Below are positions 12,297 to 23,228 of a stretch of DNA of 64,000 bases, one piece after another. The notes under the pieces are model-generated. The model saw only the letters and a list, made by a program, of their open reading frames with translations. It did no database searches and was not told the DNA's origin. Numbering within the stretch: the first letter of the stretch is position 1; every line of letters begins with the position of its first letter. A program made the translations under genes and the position numbers. The stretch is taken from NCBI GenBank assembly GCA_002749535.1, contig MZZL01000134.1, positions 310,001 through 374,000 on the forward strand. The letters run 5' to 3'. This DNA comes from Apophysomyces variabilis (taxonomy: Eukaryota; Mucoromycota; Mucoromycetes; Mucorales; Mucoraceae).

Positions 12297-14028
12297 ATGA
12301 CTGAGAGTTCGACCGTGGTGATGCCGCCTCATCCAGGCCTAGATCATCTAACTAATGTGGAGGAATTGAAACACAAATGTCCTGCTTTCTCTGCAGGTTG
12401 CCCCTACGCTAATATGGAAGAAGTAGATCACTTAGCTGTCAGCTTCGGAGAAGTTTCCAAATGGTAATAAATAATAACCCTGGAATTATACAAATACAAA
12501 CTAAGCAAACTTATTTTAGTCCCGCTTTTCAAAAGGGTAAGAGATATAACCAAACAGGATCATTGAACCTATGTATACCTTTCAAATACAGGATGCCCTT
12601 TTTCAAACCGGTCGAAGGAAGAAATTCAAGCATTGATGTCTGAAATACCAAAACAGCACCCTGTACTTAACATCAATGGTAATATCGAAAGCTGATACGG
12701 TGAATTCATCTGACATAGGATATCCTAGAACTTCCATCGTGTGAAGAAGGCATTGTCCTGGTCAAGTTACTTAACCAGTTCCTGACGGAAGCCCAACGTG
12801 AAACCCTCTTTGGCCGTCACGAGGTTGCACCTGTGAAATCAGAAGAGGAGGAAATATTAGAGGATCCAGAATTGGCTACCGCTATGCGCGAGGGAACCAA
12901 AGTAGTTCACCGAGCAGCTGAAACGAGCGTTTTCACCAAGTAATTGTGTTGGAAAAAGCGAGAATTGAGACTTATGATACATACAACAGGCGATTCCTCA
13001 AAGGAGAAATCAATCGAGATGAATATGGACGATACCTGACTTCACTGTACTTCGTATATAAGTAAGCACTTTGGCAAAAATTATATTTACTAAGAGCTGC
13101 TGATATCATTGGTACAGGGCCATGGAGGATTTACTGAGGAAATATAAGGACGATCCGATTGTCCAAATTATTCATTTTCCCCATGAACTTGATCGAGAAC
13201 ACGCTTTATTAAGAGGTAAGAATCTGATAAGAGGACAAAAACGTGACTTGACATGGTTGCACAGATCTTGAATTCTATTATGGCAAGGACCGTGTGCCTG
13301 AAGTGATTAATCCTGCTGCAATGACACCAGCAGTTAAAACTTACGTTCAGGCAATGGAGGATGCATGCGCTACAAACTGCTCTCTTCTGATTGCACACAG
13401 CTACTCACGATATCTCGGTGATTTGAGTGGTAAGGAAAACAAAAACAAATGTGGGAAAAATTAAATGTTTACGGGATGATTCGGAAGGCGGTCAAATCCT
13501 AGCCAAAAGATTGAAGAAGCATGTTTTAAAACTGGAAGAAAACGACAGTGCCTGGGATTCTAATCAAGGTCTCGAGTTCTATTACTTTGAGAATATCGGA
13601 AATCAGGCAGAATTTAAGGCTTTCTACCGTGAACGACTAAATGCTGCTAAAGTCAGCGCACGTACCAGAGGTAAAGCAGGAAAGGACATAGTGAGCTGGC
13701 GCAAATTCTCATTACCCGGTTGACAGATTTGATCGTGGCAGAAGCCGTGAAGTCATTCGAATTAAATATTGCTGTTTTTGACGAAGTTCAGGCCCTGTCG
13801 GAAGCAAACAAGCTGGTACCTACTATCGACGCTGCTGCTAGTGAACAGGAAGAAGAAGAAATTGTCGGGCTAGAAGAGATCGATGTGAAAATTGATTCCG
13901 TACGATCGGTAAGATCAGGGAAGGGTTGTCGATGCAGTGGCCGTCACTGGGGAACAGCTATTAGTATCGCTGTTGCTGTGGTTGCTATCGGGGTGGCTGC
14001 TTATCATCAATATTCTCGAAGGAAGTGA
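12297..14028 (+). CDS. Heme oxygenase, tail-anchored, with duplicated Cys-Pro motif
   Basis: Nine exons (12297-12463, 12520-12536, 12592-12678, 12729-12939, 12990-13061, 13118-13215, 13265-13429, 13488-13670, 13727-14028) give 433 residues. The catalytic domain is clear: the heme-ligand region VVHRAAETSVFTKRFLKG, SLYFVYKAME, and the distal-helix motif YLGDLSGGQIL. It should cleave heme to biliverdin, iron and CO. The last 20-odd residues (TAISIAVAVVAIGVAAY, then HQYSRRK) form a C-terminal membrane anchor with a basic end, as in animal microsomal enzymes. Before the catalytic domain are two near-identical Cys-Pro units, KCPAFSAGCPYA and KCPAFQKGCPFS; the second is built across a 17 bp microexon. 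The 3' end converges on the next gene with only 34 bp between stops. The acceptor before ELPSCEEG is the one that avoids a stop. Confidence 0.92.
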
Positions 14029-14062
14029 CAGTAAATAGATGTTCTTCCTAAACTTTTTTTTA

Positions 14063-14708
14063 TTACTTTTTGTCTTTCAACCCGAAATGCCAATACAGCC
14101 CCACTATCACTAGAGTTAGCGTAGCTGGTAAAAGATTAAGTTGAACAATGAAATAAACCCAGAGAGTGGCTAACCCAGGCGCTCTTAACATTTGACCCAA
14201 TGAGGGTGAGTGTCGTAAGGTATATAGCAGGAAAGCACCCACAGCAATAGAGCATAGGGACATGATTATTTGCATCCATCGAGAGTCCTTGTGCCGATTT
14301 GTCAAGTAAATGAAAGGTAGTAGAGCTATGTCGTGGTGAATGAGAAAAGATCGCTCTGGATCGGCCGAGTAAAAGGAGATGTGCGTTACCTGGTGCCGAT
14401 TTCGCTGCTTTTATGACAATACCTGATGTGGTCCATGGTTCGCTGTATTGAACCTTTACCGTGACATCAAAGGCTGCTAACAGCATCCCAAACGGGATGC
14501 TTAGAAAGATGGCTTGCCAAATGTATTCTGCGGTAGTGGTTGGGCGAGCAGCCAATTCTGCTTCTCGTTTCTTGACTTTCTCCAATAGGCCTGTTTGTTC
14601 AATCAGGCGTTGTTGTTCTGATTCAGGTACATGATCGGATTTCCTCCGTGGAATGCGTTGTATCAGTGGTTCTGCTGGCGTTAATGGCTTGTTCGCTTTC
14701 TTTGCCAT
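14063..14708 (-). CDS. Small multi-pass membrane protein of unknown function
   Basis: Two exons (14390-14708, 14063-14325) encode 193 residues. The N-terminal 70 residues are charged (AKKANKPLTPAEPLIQRIPRRK, then a short helical segment rich in Glu/Lys). Three to four hydrophobic segments follow: YIWQAIFLSIPFGMLLAAF, LLPFIYL, IIMSLCSIAVGAFLLYTL and WVYFIVQLNLLPATLTLVIV. The C-terminus is basic (LKDKK), compatible with an ER retrieval-type end. I do not recognise the family with confidence. The steady coding character across the spliced junction and the good splice sites argue for a real gene. It converges on the heme oxygenase gene with 34 bp between the stop codons. Confidence 0.75.
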
Positions 14709-17440
14709 CGGTTTTCCTAGGAAGAAGAAATAACGTTCGGAGTCATTAGCGAGACTTGTTTTCCAAGGGGGCCATGATGCATCACACTGAAGGCATAAAC
14801 TACGTTCGGATTTTCAGTTATTATTCGGCTTTGTCGCTCTTTCATGTTTTCTCTGTAAAGCCATTGATAGTAAAAAAAATGGTTGATCAACTGTTAATCA
14901 ACTAATTGAGCATAGATGCAAACCTCTACTAAGGTCATTAGTACTTTCCATGTCAACTTATGAATACCATATTGATGTTACATCAAGGACATCAAACATG
15001 GAAAGAGTAGAGTCATGGACAAGGTCTATTTCTAGCACCCTTTTTCTTTGTATGTTGTGGTCTTCTCCGGCAGGAGAGTGTATGGCTGAATATGTAGTTT
15101 TACCATTACGGAGTAACCAATCTGCAACTATTAAATATCACCTTTACCCAGTAAACAGTGCTTATCCGATATGTTATCTTCCATCCAATGTAACAAGGAA
15201 ATTCCACAGTAGTGCAACAGCGTGCCATTCGAACTAGAGCCATATCTGGTTTCATAGGACACTAGGTGCCGTTTTACAACAATTGCAACACTTGGCATCC
15301 TTACGTGAATGATTTTGTGAATGATTATATATGTTTTAGATATTCTTAGGGCAAATGTTCTGGTTCTAGAGCTCCATAGCTTTGCAGGAAAAGGGATAGA
15401 AATGTGAAGAAATTGAGTAGATGTTCACTTATTCAGTGCACTTATACTCTTCAATCACCTCTCTTCTAGTTTAGCATACGGGAGGTTAAGAGAGATAGAA
15501 GAAATATATGAAACTAGCATACTAGTATATTCTGCTTATGTACTTCAAAGGGTTACCCACGGAAATCGTGTAAACCATAACTTCAAACGAATGAATCCTC
15601 TAGGGTACTGCGCTATAATGCGCACCTCGTCTGCGGTAAATGGTTTTTAGAAGATACAGGGATATGACTCCATAAATCCGCAATCACGTTGCTGTCATAG
15701 GTTTTCTGTGTGGTTAGTTATGCCTGCAGAGAGTATGTATTTACGAAAAATGAAGTGCTGATTGTTTCGGAATAGCTTACAAACTCTATTGTATGCAACT
15801 GCTGCAATATTTGCAAAATCAAGTATTACATCTATGGCGTCTAAGAACTTACTGATGGCTTAATATGAAGCGTTAAAGCTAAGTTGAATTTTATGCCCGC
15901 CATGAACTTCACTCTTCCACAGTAATTCTCAATCTACTTGCAATCGTAACGGAACTTCAGGAGAGCTTAAAGATGCGGCCTTTTGCTCTCCAATGCTTCA
16001 TCGCACTGCAGTTTCCTAAAACTTTGAAGCCAGATTAACTACAGGGACAAATCTTTATTGGCGGATAGTTTCGATGTTTATTCCGCCATTATTTAAACTC
16101 AGGCGGAACCCCTTCTGCACCTTTCTCAGGAGGCTCCTGACATCTGATCTTCGTTTAAGATTTTTTAAATTGTAATTACGGCCTTTGATTTTGCTTCCAT
16201 CAGCAAGCAAGGGTTCTTTAAGGAGTCAGCGTTGTTAGTGAAATTCAGTATCATAAATACAAGGCACCATAACGAAGCAGAAAATAGGCTTTCACCCAAA
16301 GATTGAGATTTTCTTCTATTTGACAAACTCACCCCATGGAGATCTTATGGTATGCCAAACGATAACATTGAAACTAAGCCAGCAGGGCATCACATTTCGG
16401 TTCTTATAAAATCATGAAGCACATTTGATCCATTCATTTTACATAGAGGAAGAGTTTCTATAAAATACAATTCGTGAAGTAACTTTTTGTATATATAGGC
16501 AACTGGAAGGGCTTGAGCCGTGGTAATCATCTCCAATCAGATATTATCCTATTAAGGACAAGGCGGCATCCGATTTATTGACAGCCGATTGTCCAATCAG
16601 GGCTTTTGATATCTTTGTGCTGGTTTTCTGTTCGTGCAAGCTTATGCATCTGGGCAAAGAAGAAACTTAATCCATGAGAAAAAGAAAGTGCACCTAAGAG
16701 CAATTTGTGGTCAGCTGGTAAGTTAGAATCGCGCGATAACCACAACGCGTGTACACATTACATCAACCAGTCTGCGCTTTTCGCTCTGAAATAAGATATT
16801 TCTGCTGATATGTTTTCAACAATTGCTTTGTCCGGAATTATGATAAGACCAAGTACTCTAGGATTACGTCTTGCATATCAAGCTATGAGCTCAGGTGAAT
16901 GAGCCCACTGTTATTTTAGAGTTACGAGCAAAAACGTGTTTTTTATGGGCTGTATCTCGGAGAAAACTTCCGTATTGTTACATCGAAAAAGGATTACTGT
17001 CGAAATGCACTGGACTGCACATCAGATCTCCGCGAACCATATCCACGAGCTGCAGGCACCGTTCAAGTCTAGCTCAGACTTGATGCACCGAACATAGGAG
17101 CTGGTAGATTACGTGTCATATATCGACGACAAGAAAATGATAAAGAACACAACAGGCTGGGAAAGTAGAGACAATCAGTGTGTGATATGAACGACACAAA
17201 AAGTTCGCGCGGGTATGGATGCCTCCGTGCTCGGGACCTGGATGCGAAAAAAAAAGCAAAGTAAGCAAACACGCTGATTGGGTCATCCATCCACACTGAC
17301 ATAGAGCGGAACCACCTGCTTTTTGTCTTTTCTTCGTTTCTTTCTTTGTTCATCTACCACTCATCTCTTTCTCTCTCGGTTGGTCAACGAGCAGTCGCCG
17401 CAGACACCTTGATATTTAAAGAAGAAATTATCTCGTAGTT
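14709..17440. other. Long gene-poor region with a decayed ORF
   Basis: About 2.7 kb without an intact gene. An ORF at 14950-15237 (+) shows no domain and no intron or codon pattern like its neighbours. On the minus strand, roughly 16240-15690, a protein-like frame (EPLLADGSKIKGRNYNL, LKRRSDVRSLLRK, then RFVPVVNLASKF) is interrupted by about six stops and looks like a dead gene or mobile-element relic. The right end is the promoter of the coiled-coil gene, with a T- and CT-rich stretch near 17320-17390. Confidence 0.45.
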
Positions 17441-20400
17441 ATGGTCGAAGGTACCACTAGTAGAGCTAGAGTATCGTCTTTAGCAGCCGCCGGTGTAAGC
17501 AGCACTGCAAGCACCACTGCCGCGGCCAAACGTCCTACAAAGACACCAACTACAACAGCACGAACAACGACCACGGCAACTCGAGCCACTTCTGTTCGTT
17601 CCTCTACAGGAGCAACCACTACCACCACCGCCACTAGTCGCACCACCACGGGCACGGCCACCGCAACTCGTACAGTAAGGTCGCCACCCGTACCTGGCAC
17701 TACAAGTTCCGCTGCTAAACCCGTTACTCGCGCTGCTAGCGCAGCAACAAAGCCAGCTACAGCAACGAAACCCACAACAGCAACCACTTCAACCGTCAGT
17801 CGCAGAGCAACGACAACGTCCACCGTGTCATCGAGCCGGACTTCGGCCTCTTCTTCTTCAACTACTTCTCCAACTTCATCTTCCGCTCGAAGGTCATTAA
17901 CTTCAGCGGTTACACCTAACCGGAGGTCCTCTGTCGTAAGACCCGGCGCTTCAACTACAACCACTCAGACAGCGAATGGCACCAAATCGTCGGAATTATT
18001 AACGGAACTGAAAGCTTTGAAAGACAAGGTAATAGAGCGCTGTGGTAATATGAATGATGCATGAAAGCTAAAAAAAAAATACTATAGCAAGAGGAGATGG
18101 AATCTTCGTTGGCCGAGAAACAAGCACTTGTTGACCAAAAGGAGTCTGATTTACTAGAATTGAAATCAAAATTAGAGCAACTGGAAGAAGAATTGGCAGC
18201 AAAGTCACAACAGCCTGTAGAAACTGAAAAAGAGGAACTTCCTGAAACAAAAGAAGTGGATGCAGAGAAAGAGGAGGAAATCCGCTTATTGCGTGAAGAG
18301 GTGACCAGTTTGACAACTCAACTTGCCCAGGCCGAGTTGGCTCGCAAGGATGCCGAGGAAAAGACGACAAAAGCCGCTGCAGAGTATGAAGAGGAAAAGC
18401 TGGCTTTGATTCGTACAAGAGAAGAAGCTGAGGAGAAATTGCGTGAAAATATGGAAAAGCTTCGCGAAAAACTGGAGGATGAAAAAGAAACGTTGATGGA
18501 CCAGATCCGTGAGAAGGAGCAGGAGATTGCAAGATTGAAGAAAGACATGGATGATATGCGCGAAAACATCCAGGTACAAAATGTAAAGCACTTGGTCTAG
18601 CGGCTAAACGATCGCCATGCATTTTCTATTTTTCTTCACAAGGATATGCACCAGTCTCACCAGAGTCGACTCACCAGCCTATCGAACCAACTTAACCAGC
18701 AACATGCTGAACAAACAGAAGCTTTGAAAGCAGATTACGAGGCTCAGCTAAAAAAATTACAAGAGGCGTATGATAAAGCAACAGAAACAGATACAGATAC
18801 ACAGCAAGAAGTCGATATAGAAAAGCAAGCATTGACTCAAAAGATTGAGGTAAGAAGTTTCGACATCCCAAAAGCGTTTATTGTGTCGGTATCTCACTGG
18901 TTCTTCTTAGGAACTTGAAGCACAAGCATCCGAGAAAAGAGAATCATTCGAGAAAGAACTAGCAGAACTTCAGGAAAAGTATGAATCACAGATCCAGATC
19001 TTGAACAATCAACACAAAGAAGAACTTGAGAAGATTTCTGTATCATTAAAGGTAAGTACATAATCTTCGAGGATGTCATTGTTCGTCTTCGCTGATTAAG
19101 AGTATTATCGAAGGAGGAGATCTCGGCCTTGCAACAGGTGCACCAGGAAAAGATCAAAGATATGGTAGCTACGCATGAAATTAAGCTTGCAGAAGTGCGA
19201 ACGGCAACGAGTGCTGCAGCAGTGGAGGAAACACGAGCGCAAGTTGAAATGGTTTGGCGACAGAAGTTTGAAGAGGAATTAAAGGCTGCCGAGGCTGAAC
19301 ATCAAGCCATCCTTACAAGATTGGAGGAAGAATGTCGCGTAGCAAAGGAAAGTGCAGCCGCTTTGGAAGTTAAGCTGGAAGAGGAAAAGCAATCTTTAAA
19401 GGTTGAATATGATAACCTCATCGAAGAAGAGAAAATCAAAGAAAAGGTAAGCAATGGTACAGATAAAGAGCTTGTGTGAGAGCGAGATAAAGCAATCGGT
19501 ACGGTGTCTAAACGCAATATATTTGCTGGAAAACAGAATCGCCTCGAGATTGAGCATGCGGAAAAGTTGGCTGAACTGGAAAAAAAGCATGCTGCAGCGT
19601 TGGAGAACCAGCTTGAGTTGTCAAACAAAGAAAGAGAGGAGTATCTTGAAAAAATTCGAGTGGAGCATGTTCAAGCGATCGAGGAGTTGCAGGTCTCCCA
19701 TGAAACACAGCTCAAGGATACCAAGGGCACAAGTGCAAGTATAACACGGGCAGAAACAGAACGCCAGCTGCGAGCTGAGTTTGAGCAAAAGATGGAACAA
19801 CTTGTTTCTGGACACCAGCAAGCGATGGAACAGTTGGAAGCGCATCATAGTGAAAGACTTGTAAAGATCGAGTCAGAACTGAGGGAGGAAGTTGCTAAGC
19901 AGACCGAATTAGCAGAGAAGCACGCGGAAGAGATTCAGCGATTGACAAACGAACGTGGAGGTGACCTGCAAAAAATCAAGGAGGAAGTAGAGGTAACGTA
20001 GCTAAAACTGAGGAAACGGAGAGATCATATAGCTGAAATCTCTTCCGGTCTATAAGACAGCGCTCAAGGAAATGCATGCCGCAGAGCTGGCAAGATTATC
20101 GGCCGAACACCAGTCAAAGCTTAACGAAATGAAGCTTCAGTACATTGCTCAACGAGACAGAGATATTGAGTCTTTGAAAGAAAATCATCAGGAAGAGATC
20201 AGTCAGCTGAAGTTGGCGCATCGGACAGCCCTGCAAGAAATCGAAAGCAGCAAACAAAAGCTTCTGGAGGAGTTACGTTTGGAAGTGGAGGTAAGGATAT
20301 GCATTGCTTTCAGGCCCTACTTGATCTAATTTTGCGTCTCGGTTTTAGAGGGAGACTAAGGAGAAGGCGGAAATACAAATAGTTGAGTTGCAAAAGGCGC

Positions 20401-22350
20401 ATGGCGAACAGCTGCGTGAGCTTAAGGAAGCCCATGCCAAAGAGTTAGATGCATTCAAGGAGGTGCAGGAACAGCATATGCAGGAAATCACATCGTTCCA
20501 CAGTATGAAAGAGTCGCACGAAGTTACTATAACTCAGTTGAAGGAGGCGCATGCCGCCGCCTTGGCCGAGGTGGAATCGAAATTGAGTGGCGATGCACAG
20601 AGTATTAGAGCAAACGTCGAGGTTCGTACGTGACACATGCCAGCCCCAAGAGCTAATTACTTCGTTGTTACACAGGCAGCGCTAAAGGCTGATTTTGAGG
20701 CACAGATCGAAAAACTGGAATCAGCCCACTCCAAAGCCCTTAGTGAACTTCAAGGAGAGCACGATAAAGCATTGAGAAAGGCGGAAAGAAAAGGCCAAAC
20801 AGAGGCCGAAACTGCACGGGCTGAAGTGGAGGTACGTACTTTACATTGTTTTGTGTGATAGAATCACTGAACCGGAGTGTCCTATCAGGCTGCACTGGCA
20901 GCAGATTACGAAGCACAACTGCAGCGTCTCATTGCGGAACATAGCGAAGCTACGAAGAAGCTTGAGCAAGAGCTTTCCAAAGCATTGGAAGAGCATAGCA
21001 CTTTCAAGACACAAAAGAGTGATGAAATTGCTGCTTTGGAAAAAAGTTATCAAGAAAAGCTCTCCCTTGCGGAATCTAAACACAGCATGGAGTATGAAAA
21101 GATTAGAGAGCAGATCGAAGCGGACGCTCAGAACGATATTGAAGAGGCTTGGAATAAGCTGAACACCGAGCATGCAAAGAAAATCAAGGAACTGGAAGAG
21201 AAACATGTCCAGGCATTAGAGGCGTTACACAAGGAACGTGCCAATGCACTAGAATCACTTGAACAGCGCCTTGCTTTGTCCAGCGAAGAGAACGAACGCC
21301 TGAAGGCAGCTGCCAAGGTATAACTCAGAAGAGAAAAATGAAATTTAAGTTGGCAAAATAGACCATACAGGAAGAACATGAAAGCCGAGTGTCGAATCTT
21401 ACTGATGCGCACGCACAAGTGCTGGCCGCTTTGCAGACGCAAATTAGTACACTCGAAGAGAAGTACAAGACAGACATGCAGACGACACACGATCAGTTGT
21501 GCCAGTCGACGGAGGATAGGAAGAAGAAGGATGCTGAATTGAAGCAATTAACGAATCAAATGGAAGAGCTTCAGGCGATTCTCGCAAAGACAACAGAGAA
21601 GCTTGAGACCGTGAATCATGAGGAGCAAGAGGAGCAGTTCAAGGTGATGAAGATTTCTTATGAGAAGATGTTAGCTGCAAAGGACGAAGAGATTAAAGAG
21701 ATGGAGGATCGTCTTCGCGAAGTGATAGCTAGCAAAGCGAACGGTCATTCACAGGAAGATCTCAAGGTAAGGTTTCGGCCTTTTTAAAGCGGATAGTAAC
21801 AGTAATGCTGCCACTCCATGACAGGCAGCCACAGAGCAGAAGTTGCAGGCGATTGTTTTGCAGCATAAGAAAGAGCTGAATGTCTTGAAGACGCAATACC
21901 AAGACTATCTGGATCAGAAAGATCAAGAATTGAATGATTTCACTTGCCGACTCCGCAAGATCAAAGAGGAGAAGCAAAAGGACCTTGAACAGCTTCATCA
22001 ACAGCATCGAGTCAAGTTAAATAGCCTAGATGAAGAGTTAAAATCTAAAGAAATGGAAGTCGGCTTTTTGGAGAAAGAAGTGGAAAGTTACGAGGTAGGA
22101 CCAAGTTATTTTTCATACCTGTTTTTATAACGTGGATATTTCAGGAAAAATTCAAGAAGCAGGAGCAAAGAATAAGGCAGTTAGAAAAGGAGAATATGGA
22201 TCTTCAGAAGATGACAAAAGATTACAGCTTAGAGAACCAACAGATGATAGCGTACGTATGACCAACTGCTACTTGAAGACTTTTAACTAACATATTGAGA
22301 AACGTAGATTGATCAATCAGTTGCAAAACGAAATGCACACTACAAAATAG
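17441..22350 (+). CDS. Long coiled-coil protein with Ser/Thr-rich basic head
   Basis: Fourteen exons give 1375 residues: 17441-18028, 18088-18573, 18643-18849, 18911-19051, 19114-19446, 19537-19992, 20057-20290, 20349-20621, 20676-20831, 20889-21317, 21362-21766, 21825-22094, 22145-22251, 22308-22350. Residues 1 to about 180 are a Ser/Thr/Ala/Arg low-complexity basic region that could bind microtubules or acidic surfaces. The rest is almost unbroken heptad coiled coil rich in Glu/Lys/Leu/Gln, with repeated units such as ALKADYEAQL, ALKADFEAQIEKL and ALAADYEAQLQRL. Twelve introns are phase 0, nearly all falling just after a Glu or Lys codon; only the last is phase 2. No motor, kinase or GRIP domain is visible. 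It could be a golgin-like tether, a spindle-pole or a septum scaffold; the family is not resolved. Confidence 0.88.
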
Positions 22351-23228
22351 CCGAATAGTATAAGGAAGTATTATCGATATCGAAAAAAAAACCCAAAAAT
22401 TCCATTAATTATTTTTACTGAGATGATGGGAAAAAACGTGATAATACTTAAATAGCATATTCTAATATCGCACTCATTTTGAAGGTTGCACACTTATCCA
22501 AGCTATTCTCATTTATATTGTGTATCAAACATCGATTAAACGTTCTCTTGATATCAAAATCATTACGAGGCCAGTTTATCGGAATGAAGCATTTAAGAAC
22601 TTATTATTGTTTGTGATAAACAATCGATCAAAGCTTTACCTTCGAGCAATGATTTCTATAAAAAGAAACCAAGAAATCTTTGGTGAGACAAATGAGGGTT
22701 CCTTTGCTGAGTTCATATATCCAGGTTTCCATTTCTTTACATTGTGTCCCTTTCTCAGGATAAACAAAGGCAACTTTCCCTCTGCAAAGATGCGCGTAAT
22801 ACAAAAGTAGATCTTTGGATCTGAAAGACCATTGGATGTCTTGAATGAATCATAATCCCACTATTTCACACCTTTCGGTCGGAGACCATCACATATTCCT
22901 TCTTTACTTTCGAACGGAACAAATATCCAGCGAATGAATCCTCTAAATTTTCTGTAAAGCAGAAATTCATGTTTCCCTTGATTCCGTCTTATTCAAACCA
23001 AGTAATAATAAGCAAACGATTGCAGCGAAATTGGAACTGACATGGTGACGATAGAAGACCACCATCTTTTTTTTTCGGACACAAACCTTGATGTAACTTG
23101 TCAATTGGCTTCTAAAATGGTGTGCGCTTGTGACGTGCGCCTACTTAATTTGGATTCCAAATGTTTAAAGGAGAAACTCCCGTCTGGGTTTTTCCTTTTT
23201 CTCTTTTCTAGCACCATTTTCCATGTAA
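22351..23228. other. Intergenic, Zn2Cys6 gene promoter
   Basis: AT-rich spacer. An ORF at 22520-22810 has no recognisable domain. CT/T-rich DNA precedes the ATG at 23229. Confidence 0.5.

Noticed and set aside
14950..15237. 95-residue ORF in the gene-poor region
   Set aside because: No domain, and no similarity in style to neighbouring exons; length is within chance.
17428..17964. Long minus-strand ORF rich in Val/Ala/Glu
   Set aside because: It is antisense to the Ser/Thr/Ala-rich first exon of the coiled-coil gene, a composition shadow.
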